Source of the DNA: a virus
DNA length: 64,000 bases
Virus record (IMG/VR): IMGVR_UViG_3300031857_011362
Coordinates: 60,443 to 124,442 of that record
Reading direction: 5' to 3' (one strand)
Shown here: positions 28,475 to 35,654 of the stretch, piece after piece
Layout of the letters: the number at the start of each line of letters is the position of its first letter
How positions within the stretch are numbered: position 1 is the first letter of the stretch
The notes under the pieces: generated by a model
The model's database searches: none
The model's input: the letters and a program-made list of their open reading frames with translations, nothing else
What the model was told of the DNA's origin: nothing
Made by a program: the position numbers and the translations under genes

Positions 28475-29990
28475 CGTGTAGCCATTCGTAGTTGTTGATT
28501 AGTTTAAGTTTTTCGTTATCGTTTTTGTTTGCTTCGCCATATAGCTTGCCCATCAATGCACCTCGAATTGTCTCACGACCGTATTGTTCTTCAGCACCAA
28601 CACTGCACCACGTGAACAGTCTGTCTAATGTTTCACTTGATTGTTGCCTGTCAATAACTTGGCTAGATAGTTTGACACATTCACGGAAAGCAGTACGCCA
28701 AGAACTAAACTCATCTGTGTTAAACTTGTGTATGTTGCTTATGATGTGTACAGGCTCATACAGTGTGCTAATGCTGGTAGTCATATCTACTTTATCAGTA
28801 CTCATACGCATGGTAGCAAGACGAGGAAGCAGTTTAATTCCACCGTGACCGTATACTAATTTGTTTACAGGATTGATAGAACGAAATACTCTGACAGTAG
28901 GTTGTTCGTAAAACTTCACATCATTGTATACAAAGTTAAAATCATCGTGTATGATTGCATCACCATCTACTACCCAAAAGTAATCAGTCTGACACATCTT
29001 TGCCGCACGTATGTGTGCATTGTGTATACCCTGAACCCCACTCAATACTTTAGTACGGGGGAAACGTTCTTTAACTTTGTTGAAATTTTCTTCTGCTTCG
29101 GGTTCGTTGTTGTGAATGAATACAATATCATACTTTGGGGTATAGTTTACAGGGCTACGTGTTGGGTTAGTAATACGGGTCCTGTAATCACTACATACCC
29201 AACCTTGTAGTGCTATCCCGATGTTATTATCGTTGGTCTTTTCTTTTATCAATATACCTAGTACATTTACTTCTTCTAATAATGTCCCTGGCATTACATT
29301 TGTCATATGCTCAAACAGTTTATCAAGGAATGAAAAATTCTTAACGTTGTTTGAACCGTCCCAGTAATTGACCTTGAGCATAAAGTAAGCTAGTCTTGCA
29401 CCATAAACAGCGTATAGTCCGTTCTCTATATCTTCGCCAATGTGCATCCAACGCCATATCCTATCATAATTACGCCAGTCTATGTTATCATCACGTGTGA
29501 GTTTTATGACTTCACGGAAGCCTGCACGCCATGCTTGTAGTGGGCTAGCATTAATGTGCAAATCGCTACCTATATTGTTTAGTTCTATGTACTTGTTTAA
29601 CACAAAGTCAATGCTATCGTCATCACCGTTTTCGTGTGTACGCATTTCTATGATATGTTTAACAGGCCAGCATTTGATACCACCATTTCCATAACTAGTG
29701 CCATTGACAATGTTATATCCTGCATAGCTTATAACATCCTCATCCGAATACTCTATATCAATATCAGTTGTATAGAAGTCATCTCTGACCCAATTGTCTC
29801 CGTCAATGATGACAACACGGTCAGTTGTTGCTAGTTTAGCACATTCTTTGTGTGCAGTATCACTACCCTCTACCCCATGCACTCTTAGAGCATTTGGGTT
29901 TAGAGTTAATAAATGTTGATAGTTTTCTTCACAGTTTGGTTCATCATAGCTTAGAAACACTGTGGTATAGTCTGAGGGATTAAATCGCAT
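28449..29990 (-). CDS. Tandem-duplicated GT-A glycosyltransferase-like protein
   Basis: 513 residues made of two homologous halves. Each has an F-(L/I)-S/H-x-(N/D)EP start, EENY/EENF, a V-x-G-(V/S)-x-G turn, an acidic DGD motif (IIDGDNW and VVDGDAI, the metal-binding DxD of GT-A enzymes), GNGGIK/GHGGIK and a W-R-A/T-(G/A)-FRE(V/C)(I/V)KL segment. It may add two sugars or form an internal dimer. It starts at ATG 29990, five bases after TATAAATA on the minus strand, with no ribosome site. Confidence 0.82.
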   Translation of the reverse strand: MRFNPSDYTTVFLSYDEPNCEENYQHLLTLNPNALRVHGVEGSDTAHKECAKLATTDRVVIIDGDNWVRDDFYTTDIDIEYSDEDVISYAGYNIVNGTSYGNGGIKCWPVKHIIEMRTHENGDDDSIDFVLNKYIELNNIGSDLHINASPLQAWRAGFREVIKLTRDDNIDWRNYDRIWRWMHIGEDIENGLYAVYGARLAYFMLKVNYWDGSNNVKNFSFLDKLFEHMTNVMPGTLLEEVNVLGILIKEKTNDNNIGIALQGWVCSDYRTRITNPTRSPVNYTPKYDIVFIHNNEPEAEENFNKVKERFPRTKVLSGVQGIHNAHIRAAKMCQTDYFWVVDGDAIIHDDFNFVYNDVKFYEQPTVRVFRSINPVNKLVYGHGGIKLLPRLATMRMSTDKVDMTTSISTLYEPVHIISNIHKFNTDEFSSWRTAFRECVKLSSQVIDRQQSSETLDRLFTWCSVGAEEQYGRETIRGALMGKLYGEANKNDNEKLKLINNYEWLHDEYTKQLQ

Positions 29991-30016
29991 GACTGTATTT
30001 ATAATGTAAATATGTC
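29991..30016. promoter_or_regulatory. Divergent late-promoter node 4
   Basis: This 26-base gap contains TATAAATA on the minus strand (30003-29996), five bases before ATG 29990, and TGTAAATA on the plus strand (30005-30012), four bases before ATG 30017. There is no room for a ribosome site or leader. Confidence 0.68.
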
Positions 30017-31375
30017 ATGCTTAAGATTATTAGTTCGCCACCATTTGATGATTATAGTAAAAAACTGTTCTTTCAATTATTCGGTCAAAAGAAAAAATTG
30101 GGTCTGGATAGTGCTAGTTTTATATACTTGTGGACTGGACCATTAACTAATAACAACACCTATTCATACAGCAATTCTATATCGTTTAATACAAACCCTA
30201 CATCATTGCCCAAATTTGTTGATTTTATGTTATCTCATGCACGGATGCTAGCCGGTAAAAAAAGATTTTTTAACTCACGTGATGAAATGTTTTCTTTATA
30301 TCTTGAGTATGTTGGGGTAGATGTTTCACGTGAAATATTTGACCAGTACTATTCTACCTATGTAGAAAGCATCATAGACCGTAGTACAATGGAAGATATG
30401 ATTCAAGAGGCATGCATAAATGACGTTATAGTATTATTTGTCAAAGATCACTTTAGAATAAATTTTAAAAATTCTTGGATTGATCCAATACCCGAACTGG
30501 TTACTTACTTTGCAAATTTGTGTAATTACTTCCCTGATAAAAAATTTATCATTGTTACTAGTTTGGAAAACTTAGATAAAGAACTAAAATCTAGCAATTG
30601 TAAAATAGTGAACATGGGCGGAGATATAACTAATCAGATATCAAGTTATATGAATTTTACCCCTTTGATAGAAAAATCCGCAACTAAGAATTTTATATCA
30701 TTGAACCGAGGAGATAGACCCCATAGGGTGTATCTGGTTTCAAATTTATATGCTAAAAATTTACACAATCACGGGCAGATTAGTTTATTAACCCCGCAGA
30801 ACCCGAATGCAAAACTCAATGAAGCAATTATCTATAACTATAAAAATGACCAAAATTATGAATTATCAAACATTGGTTTCAGTAAGTATGTGGCCGAACA
30901 TAACCATCAGATAGCCGATAGCTATAATATTTACCCTCAGCGTGGTAATGACAATTTACGAAATTTCCAAGATTCTTTACAGAGTAAGTATCTTAATAGT
31001 TATGTGGAATTTGTTTCGGAAACCAGTTTCAATGAAAAGAGCTTTAACATAACGGAAAAAACACTACATTTCATATACGGTTGCAATTATCCTATAATGA
31101 TTTCTAGTCCCGGCGTAGTCAAATTTCTGCGAGAAATGGGAATAGATATGTTTGATGATATAATTGACCATTCATATGATGATATAGAAGATCCTTGTGA
31201 CCGCATAGTCCAGGCTATAAACAAAAATATAAAAATTTTAACTATGGATCTGAATTCTCTACGGAAACAGTGGGAAAATGATAAATACAGAATGGAGCAA
31301 AATATTAAATTTGTCCAGACCAAATTAGCTAAATTCTATCAGGATAGATTTTGGCAACAGATTAAAGGATTATAA
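30017..31375 (+). CDS. Glycosyltransferase-like protein (GT10-like C-terminus)
   Basis: 452 residues. The region SLNRGDRPHRVYLVSNL and the C-terminal ITEKTLHFIYGCNYPIMISSPGVVKFLREMGIDMFDDIIDHSYD match the donor-binding part of fucosyltransferase/exostosin-like GT-B enzymes. The N-terminal 200 residues are not recognised. It probably transfers a sugar in surface or virion glycan assembly. The gene has a late promoter directly before its ATG and is followed after one base by a sulfotransferase-like gene. Confidence 0.72.
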   Translation: MLKIISSPPFDDYSKKLFFQLFGQKKKLGLDSASFIYLWTGPLTNNNTYSYSNSISFNTNPTSLPKFVDFMLSHARMLAGKKRFFNSRDEMFSLYLEYVGVDVSREIFDQYYSTYVESIIDRSTMEDMIQEACINDVIVLFVKDHFRINFKNSWIDPIPELVTYFANLCNYFPDKKFIIVTSLENLDKELKSSNCKIVNMGGDITNQISSYMNFTPLIEKSATKNFISLNRGDRPHRVYLVSNLYAKNLHNHGQISLLTPQNPNAKLNEAIIYNYKNDQNYELSNIGFSKYVAEHNHQIADSYNIYPQRGNDNLRNFQDSLQSKYLNSYVEFVSETSFNEKSFNITEKTLHFIYGCNYPIMISSPGVVKFLREMGIDMFDDIIDHSYDDIEDPCDRIVQAINKNIKILTMDLNSLRKQWENDKYRMEQNIKFVQTKLAKFYQDRFWQQIKGL

Positions 31376-31376
31376 C

Positions 31377-31979
31377 ATGGTACATTACACACTGATGCAA
31401 GACGCAATCCCTTCAGTATTCAACATTGATTTTCTACAAGCATGTAGTCAAAAATTAGAATATTTTATAGATACTAAAACCCTATTAGGGGGAGAAGCTA
31501 TTCACCCTATTAATGAAATAGATGAAATATTTGATTTATCAAACTCAGAGGAGTTTAAAACTATTGCAGTCAAAATTAATCCATTCAAGCGAGTAGTACT
31601 ACACTATTTTGCATATAATAACTATCCTGCTGAAGAATACTCTGACTCTGAATATTACACTCAATTTACTGATACTGATGATTTTGATAAGTTTGTGGAA
31701 CATTATTTTTCACCAGATAACCTTGAAGGACCGTTAGTGAACTCAAGTGACTACTACTTCACTGACAAGTTGTCGGTTACGTATTTGTTAGAATTTGACA
31801 CTTTTGCCACCGACATAAAACAAATTCCAGAATTCAGTACAGTAGAAAATACTGATTATTTTCACGTAGCTCAAGACTTATCTGCCGATTACCGTAGCTA
31901 TTACACTACACAAGCTACAATTGATAAGGTCGCTCAAGTTTATGCTAAAGACCTTGCCAAATACGGATATACATTCTAA
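31377..31979 (+). CDS. Sulfotransferase-like protein lacking a recognisable P-loop
   Basis: 200 residues. IAVKINPFKRVVLHYFAY matches the R-N-P-x-x-R-x-x-S region that binds the 3'-phosphate of PAPS in family-2 sulfotransferases, and the end VTYLLEFDTF...VYAKDLAKYGYTF matches the family C-terminus. The usual N-terminal PAPS-binding P-loop is not visible, so it may be divergent or inactive. It is co-transcribed with the glycosyltransferase. Confidence 0.6.
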   Translation: MVHYTLMQDAIPSVFNIDFLQACSQKLEYFIDTKTLLGGEAIHPINEIDEIFDLSNSEEFKTIAVKINPFKRVVLHYFAYNNYPAEEYSDSEYYTQFTDTDDFDKFVEHYFSPDNLEGPLVNSSDYYFTDKLSVTYLLEFDTFATDIKQIPEFSTVENTDYFHVAQDLSADYRSYYTTQATIDKVAQVYAKDLAKYGYTF

Positions 31980-31983
31980 CAGT

Positions 31984-32001
31984 AGTCACCAATGGGTGAC
32001 T
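31984..32001 (+). other. Stable hairpin after the sulfotransferase-like gene
   Basis: AGTCACC (31984-31990) and GGTGACT (31995-32001) form a perfect 7-bp stem with an AATG loop. No T run follows, so it is not a clear terminator; it may stabilise or process the mRNA 3' end. Confidence 0.5.
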
Positions 32002-32016
32002 GTATAAAGTTACGTG

Positions 32017-32617
32017 ATGCTAAACCAACCCAGTCTGGCAATTCTTATTGATTTTTGGAATCCAATAGCAATCAAAAGGGTTAACAATACTATTGAATTT
32101 TTGAGTACCAATGATACTATCAAAACTGTAGTATTATCAACTTATAATTCCCGCTCTGAGTTATTTTTTAATAATACTATTTGGTACCGTAATCGAAAAG
32201 AATGGTATAAAAAATCACCAACATGGGCCCAAAATAAGTCAACGGTAGAAGACACTGCATATATAAAAAACAACAGTTTAAAAAATGTAACCACTGATAC
32301 GCATATACTTCAGTATTATAATTCAAAACAATATCAAATTGCAATGCTCCAGTTACTGGGAACTAGAGTATTATTTGTCTATGCACCCGGAAATAAAAAA
32401 CGTATATATATTTGGTTGTGCATGGGAGGACTGTGTTAAACATAGACCGATTGGTTATTTGGCACTGTCACAGCTACAAAATGTTAACATATTAACTAAT
32501 ACTACTTTAGTAAGTAACATTGCAATGAAACGTCCCGATTTATCTTTAGATCGTGACTGGATCAATGTAGAGGGAAACGTATATAGGTATTTGGGCAACG
32601 AGAAGGTTGACTCTTAA
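32017..32617 (+). pseudogene. Frameshifted isochorismatase-like protein
   Basis: Two overlapping frames look like one protein. The first (32017 onward) starts LAILIDFWNP and contains TIKTVVLSTYNSR. The second (open from 32291 to the stop at 32615-32617) continues LEYYLSMHPEIKNVYIFGCAWEDCVKHRPIGY, which resembles the cysteine-containing end of isochorismatase-fold hydrolases. A +1 shift near 32335-32365 would join them. It could be a real pseudogene, a programmed shift or a sequencing error; no strong slippery site is evident. Confidence 0.5.
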
Positions 32618-32635
32618 TCGATATTCTGTTATACT
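32607..32635 (+). promoter_or_regulatory. Sigma70-type promoter
   Basis: TTGACT (32607-32612) and TATACT (32630-32635) are separated by 17 bases, overlapping the end of the frameshifted gene and reading into the 367-base region before the HNH gene. Confidence 0.6.
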
Positions 32636-32652
32636 TCACATATGAATTAAAA

Positions 32653-32680
32653 AGTGTAAATAACATATGTTAATTACACT
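32653..32680. repeat. 28-base palindrome
   Basis: The two 14-base arms AGTGTAAATAACAT and ATGTTAATTACACT are inverse with a single mismatch and no spacer. It lies just after the predicted transcription start, so it could be an operator or an RNA hairpin. Confidence 0.55.
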
Positions 32681-32709
32681 AATTTGAAACCAGGACTAAA
32701 TAACTTACT

Positions 32710-32847
32710 ATGATGAATAAAACTTGTAACACGCTGAAACATATGGGACTATGGCTGTCAATAGCCAGTGTATCCTTTACGCCAGTGTATCCAACAAGTA
32801 TTCGCGGCTTAAATGATAACCAAGAGAGAGGCCCCGGGACTAGGTAA
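32710..32847 (+). CDS. Possible 45-residue peptide
   Basis: The only reading frame of note in 32618-32984. It has a hydrophobic middle (MGLWLSIASVSFTPVYP) and an Arg/Gly-rich end. No ribosome site is visible (ACTTACT precedes the ATG). It may be chance. Confidence 0.3.
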   Translation: MMNKTCNTLKHMGLWLSIASVSFTPVYPTSIRGLNDNQERGPGTR

Positions 32848-32875
32848 CAAGTTAACATCATAACTAAAATTATCT

Positions 32876-32907
32876 AACCCCTGGGAAACTAAAAAGTCTC
32901 AGGGGTT
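32876..32907 (+). terminator. Probable terminator hairpin
   Basis: AACCCCTG (32876-32883) pairs perfectly with CAGGGGTT (32900-32907), with a further short stem inside; only TTTCC follows, so termination may be partial. Confidence 0.45.
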
Positions 32908-32984
32908 TCCAGTTAATGAAAGAAGCAAAATAAAAAACACTTGTTTTTTTACTTTTTTGATAAATAAAATGAAGGAATCATTTT

Positions 32985-33359
32985 ATGAACAAAGAACAAA
33001 AAAGCGAGTATGCGAAAGAAAGATATAAAAAGAATAGAGAAAGGTTACTAGAGTATCAGAACAAACGATACAACGAAACATTGGATATCTTCCAGCAATG
33101 GAGAAAAACTTTGAAGTGTTGTAGATGTGAGGAGAATGATGTTGCTTGTTTAGAGTTTCATCATAGCGATCCAGAGACAAAGGAAAATAATGTCGTAAGG
33201 ATGGTATCTCGCAGTGTGAAGTCTGTTATCAAAGAACTCAAAAAATGTGTTGTAGTTTGTGCTAATTGTCATCGCAGGATACATGCGTATGACATAAAAA
33301 CAGACCCTAACACCGAGGATCTAGGAACAAGTTTTGAAAATTTTTTGAAAGAAATTTGA
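32985..33359 (+). CDS. HNH endonuclease
   Basis: 124 residues. A charged N-terminal helix is followed by CCRCEEN...LEFHHSDP...VVCANCHRRIH, the zinc-ribbon HNH pattern with two C-x2-C pairs and catalytic H-H. It is a free-standing homing-type gene with a GATAAATA element (32959-32966) and a GAAGGA ribosome site. The last codons (GAA ATT TGA) form part of the downstream promoter's -35 box. Confidence 0.88.
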   Translation: MNKEQKSEYAKERYKKNRERLLEYQNKRYNETLDIFQQWRKTLKCCRCEENDVACLEFHHSDPETKENNVVRMVSRSVKSVIKELKKCVVVCANCHRRIHAYDIKTDPNTEDLGTSFENFLKEI

Positions 33360-33384
33360 CAATAAATGGACAAAAAGATACAAT
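33356..33384 (+). promoter_or_regulatory. Sigma70-type promoter of the TTGACAATAAATGG family
   Basis: TTGACA (33356-33361) and TACAAT (33379-33384) with a 17-base spacer; the -35 box overlaps the HNH stop codon. It reads toward the structured region 33534-33769. Confidence 0.65.
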
Positions 33385-33533
33385 ACAAAACTTCTGAAAC
33401 AAAACGTGATTGGTATTCTACTCACACATTGACGAAGGAACAATACGCACAGTTGATACAAAATAAGATCGACCGTGTAAAGTCTTATCAAGAGGCTACC
33501 AAGAAAGCTAACAAGCTAGCAGGTATCACTTGA
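33366..33533 (+). CDS. Possible 55-residue protein overlapping a promoter
   Basis: MDKKIQYKTSETKRDWYSTHTLTKEQ... is basic, helical and protein-like. Its ATG lies within the spacer of the promoter 33356-33384, so transcripts from that promoter would lack the start; expression would need read-through from the HNH gene. No ribosome site is visible. Confidence 0.4.
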   Translation: MDKKIQYKTSETKRDWYSTHTLTKEQYAQLIQNKIDRVKSYQEATKKANKLAGIT

Positions 33534-33769
33534 TAGGCAGCGTGAACAGGCAACGAGAGCCGTAATACAGCGCAAAATGTATAGAATGGGCGGACAGGAA
33601 ACATGAACGAGTGGCGATAACACTCTTAGTAAGACTCCTGGGTAGGGTATCAACCCTATCATGTCGTGTAGCAATACACGGCATTCTAAAACATACGTAG
33701 TGAAACACTTTAGCTTACAACGCTATACCCACACGACTCGGGAGTACTAGGTGTGTTTTAGAATGCCAC
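33534..33769 (+). ncRNA. Putative structured RNA 1
   Basis: No protein gene is seen. Perfect inverted repeats are GGCATTCTAAAACA (33680-33693) with TGTTTTAGAATGCC (33754-33767), and TAGGGT-ATCA-ACCCTA. GTCGTGT also pairs with ACACGAC, and ACTCC with GGAGT. A sigma70 promoter lies about 150 bases upstream. The final arm resembles that of the region 40009-40284. Confidence 0.45.
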
Positions 33770-34345
33770 TTAAGTATTTGGTGTATTATAGATTCTTTCT
33801 ATATATTTTTTTATATTGTATATGTTAACAGGCTCTATGATCTTAGCATTATGTGACCCCAACAGATTATTGTTTAACAAATATTCATAAGTTAATTCTT
33901 CGTCAAATTTTATAGCTAAGTCATTGATTAATTTATCATTTTTGTTTATTATATCGATTGATTTTCTAACCGAATCAGCTAGAAATTTTACTGTATATTT
34001 TTCACCTCGGGCAAGACTATTCTTTGAGTTCCATATTGTTGTCATCTCGGCTACATAGTAGCTAGCAATTTGTTCAATTTTATTTTCTCTGGTCAATTTT
34101 ATTTTATAACAATCGCTGTTTAAAATTTCTTGATAAAGTAAATGTTTATCAATTTGGTCAGGCATAAATTTTACTACAAATGGTTCGTTATTTACAAACA
34201 ACTTTTCTAAAAGATTGTATTCTTCTTCATAAAGATGCGGTTCAGGAAAACATTTGGCTTCATTGTCTTTTGATAATTTGAAAGTGTAGTCACTAGAACC
34301 TGTTCTATAATTTGCCAATAGTAATATACGATTTTTTGTTGTCAT
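33770..34345 (-). CDS. Sulfotransferase-like protein
   Basis: 191 residues. ILLLANYRTGSSDYTF matches the PAPS 5'-phosphosulfate loop (R-T-G-S-S) of Stf0-like sulfotransferases, and IKLTRENKIEQIASYY matches the 3'-phosphate-binding R...S/A region. It may sulfate a glycan made by the island enzymes. It starts at ATG 34345, four bases after an ACTAAATA late-type element, with no ribosome site. Confidence 0.75.
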   Translation of the reverse strand: MTTKNRILLLANYRTGSSDYTFKLSKDNEAKCFPEPHLYEEEYNLLEKLFVNNEPFVVKFMPDQIDKHLLYQEILNSDCYKIKLTRENKIEQIASYYVAEMTTIWNSKNSLARGEKYTVKFLADSVRKSIDIINKNDKLINDLAIKFDEELTYEYLLNNNLLGSHNAKIIEPVNIYNIKKYIERIYNTPNT

Positions 34346-34349
34346 TCGA

Positions 34350-34357
34350 TATTTAGT
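34350..34357 (-). promoter_or_regulatory. Late-type promoter element (ACTAAATA)
   Basis: One or two bases differ from TATAAATA; it lies four bases before ATG 34345 and there is no Shine-Dalgarno site. Confidence 0.5.
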
Positions 34358-34383
34358 TATTGTCTTTCAACCACGTTAATAAT

Positions 34384-34460
34384 GCGACCTTAGCTCAGAT
34401 GGATAGAGCACCAGGCTACGAACTTGGGGGTCAGGAGTTCGAATCTCTTAGGTCGCACCA
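34384..34460 (+). tRNA. tRNA-Arg(ACG)
   Basis: Acceptor GCGACCT/AGGTCGC, anticodon loop CTACGAA on a 5-bp stem, encoded CCA. It is the first gene of the tRNA array. Confidence 0.95.
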
Positions 34461-34462
34461 AT

Positions 34463-34537
34463 GGATGTATAACACAGCGGTAGTGTATCTCCTTCATACG
34501 GAGCAGGTCAGTAGTTCAAATCTACTTACATCCACCA
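34463..34537 (+). tRNA. tRNA-Met(CAT), possibly Ile2
   Basis: Acceptor GGATGTA/TACATCC, loop TTCATAC with anticodon CAT, encoded CCA. The outer anticodon-stem pair is mismatched. CAT could be elongator Met or lysidine-modified Ile; sequence alone does not decide. Confidence 0.85.
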
Positions 34538-34545
34538 AACAATAT

Positions 34546-34622
34546 AGCCTCATAGCTCAGTTGGTTAGAGCACCGTCTTGATAAGGCGGGGGTCCTGTGT
34601 TCGAGTCACAGTGAGGCTACCA
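34546..34622 (+). tRNA. tRNA-Ile(GAT)
   Basis: Acceptor AGCCTCA/TGAGGCT, loop TTGATAA with anticodon GAT, encoded CCA. Confidence 0.95.
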
Positions 34623-34629
34623 AATTTAT

Positions 34630-34703
34630 TCCCGGATTGTGTAATGGTAGCACAACAGACTTTGACTCTGTTAGCCTAGGTTCGATCCCTAGTCCGGGTG
34701 CCA
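34630..34703 (+). tRNA. tRNA-Gln(TTG)
   Basis: Loop CTTTGAC with anticodon TTG, discriminator G, encoded CCA. The first acceptor pair is U-U, in line with the weak 1-72 pair of glutamine tRNAs. Confidence 0.93.
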
Positions 34704-34873
34704 GTTTATGGGATAGACGATAGGTTCGAGTCCCTGTCAATCTAGTCACAGTGGGGTTAACTGTGATGACACTATAGTATGATTGATGGGTGTATAAACT
34801 TGCCTATACGAGACAATCTAACGAGGCTTATTAACAATAAGATAGTTAGGCGCCCAATCTATAAGGAGTTATG
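34704..34873 (+). other. Non-coding stretch with tRNA relic and hairpins
   Basis: AGGTTCGAGTCCCT at about 34721-34734 looks like a leftover T-arm without a full tRNA. TCACAGT/ACTGTGA (34746-34766) and CTAAC...GTTAG around 34815-34850 form hairpins. They may form the leader of the next gene. Confidence 0.4.
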
Positions 34874-35242
34874 ATGTTAAAACAATTTACTATTGATGAA
34901 AAATTTATATGTGATGTTACTGTTAGAACTGAATTCGATTTAGTCAAAGATAGAAACAATCCCACATATGATGATCTTATCAAAGTCCTTAAAGGATGGG
35001 ATAAGATGACTAGCACTAGTAACAAAGACCACGATGAATTTACCAAGTTACGTAATCAATTAGAAGAACTGGGTTATATCAAAATTGAACGTGGATGGTG
35101 GAACGGTGACAGAGTATTAAAATCGTTCAAGTTAAACGAATGGACTTTTCGTAAAGGACATAAATTTTCTTGTGCGGCAGCAATGAACAACAGTATTCAT
35201 TGTGCTAGAAAATTCGGATGGAAGACTATTTCATCTTTATAA
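34874..35242 (+). CDS. Hypothetical phage protein
   Basis: 122 residues, not recognised. Helical N-terminal half (DLVKDRNNPTYDDLIKVLKGWDKM) and a basic C-terminal part (WTFRKGHKFSCAAAMNNSIHCARKFGW). ATG 34874 is five bases from AAGGAG; ATG 34871 is too close. The stop overlaps the spacer before tRNA-His. Confidence 0.75.
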   Translation: MLKQFTIDEKFICDVTVRTEFDLVKDRNNPTYDDLIKVLKGWDKMTSTSNKDHDEFTKLRNQLEELGYIKIERGWWNGDRVLKSFKLNEWTFRKGHKFSCAAAMNNSIHCARKFGWKTISSL

Positions 35243-35245
35243 TAT

Positions 35246-35321
35246 GGTGTTGGTAGCTCAATGGTAGAGCAACGGATTGTGATTCCGTTGGTTGTGGGTT
35301 CGAGTCCCATCCTTCACCCCA
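35246..35321 (+). tRNA. tRNA-His(GTG)
   Basis: Loop TTGTGAT with anticodon GTG, the extra G at -1 opposite C73, encoded CCA. Two U-U mismatches interrupt the acceptor stem. Confidence 0.92.
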
Positions 35322-35325
35322 ATAT

Positions 35326-35401
35326 GCAACTTTAGCTGATGTGGTCATAGCGGCGGTCTGAAGAACCGTTGAACGTGGTTCGATCCCACGAGGTTGCACC
35401 A
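35326..35401 (+). tRNA. tRNA-Phe(GAA)
   Basis: Acceptor GCAACTT/AGGTTGC, loop CTGAAGA with anticodon GAA, encoded CCA. Confidence 0.94.
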
Positions 35402-35406
35402 GACAT

Positions 35407-35493
35407 GCCCCCATAGACAAATTGGCAAAGTCACTCTCCTCAAAAGGGAGTATCTTAAAGGAAATCTGAGTTCGAATCTCAGTGGGGGCACCA
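35407..35493 (+). tRNA. tRNA-Leu(CAA)
   Basis: Acceptor GCCCCCA/TGGGGGC, loop CTCAAAA with anticodon CAA, long variable arm, encoded CCA. Confidence 0.93.
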
Positions 35494-35497
35494 ATAG

Positions 35498-35526
35498 TTG
35501 ACAACAAACACATTTTGTGTTATGAT
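35498..35526 (+). promoter_or_regulatory. Sigma70-type promoter
   Basis: TTGACA (35498-35503) and TATGAT (35521-35526), 17-base spacer, before tRNA-Arg(TCG). Confidence 0.72.
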
Positions 35527-35533
35527 ATATTAA

Positions 35534-35608
35534 GGGTCTTTAGTTCAATGGATAGAATGCCATGCTTCGAACTTGGAGATGTGGGTTCGATTCCTGCAAG
35601 ACCCGCCA
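35534..35608 (+). tRNA. tRNA-Arg(TCG)
   Basis: Acceptor GGGTCTT/AAGACCC, loop CTTCGAA with anticodon TCG, discriminator G, encoded CCA. It lies almost at the predicted transcription start. Confidence 0.94.
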
Positions 35609-35654
35609 ATACGTGTTAAATACTAATAGTGACAAAGCAGAAAAGGAGTACATA

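Noticed and set aside
30001-30016. Leader with ribosome site for the 30017 gene
   Set aside because: Only 26 bases separate the divergent starts and no purine-rich site exists; a leaderless start fits better.
34704-34740. A further tRNA gene
   Set aside because: Only a T-arm-like string is present; no acceptor or anticodon arms can be formed, so it is kept as a relic.
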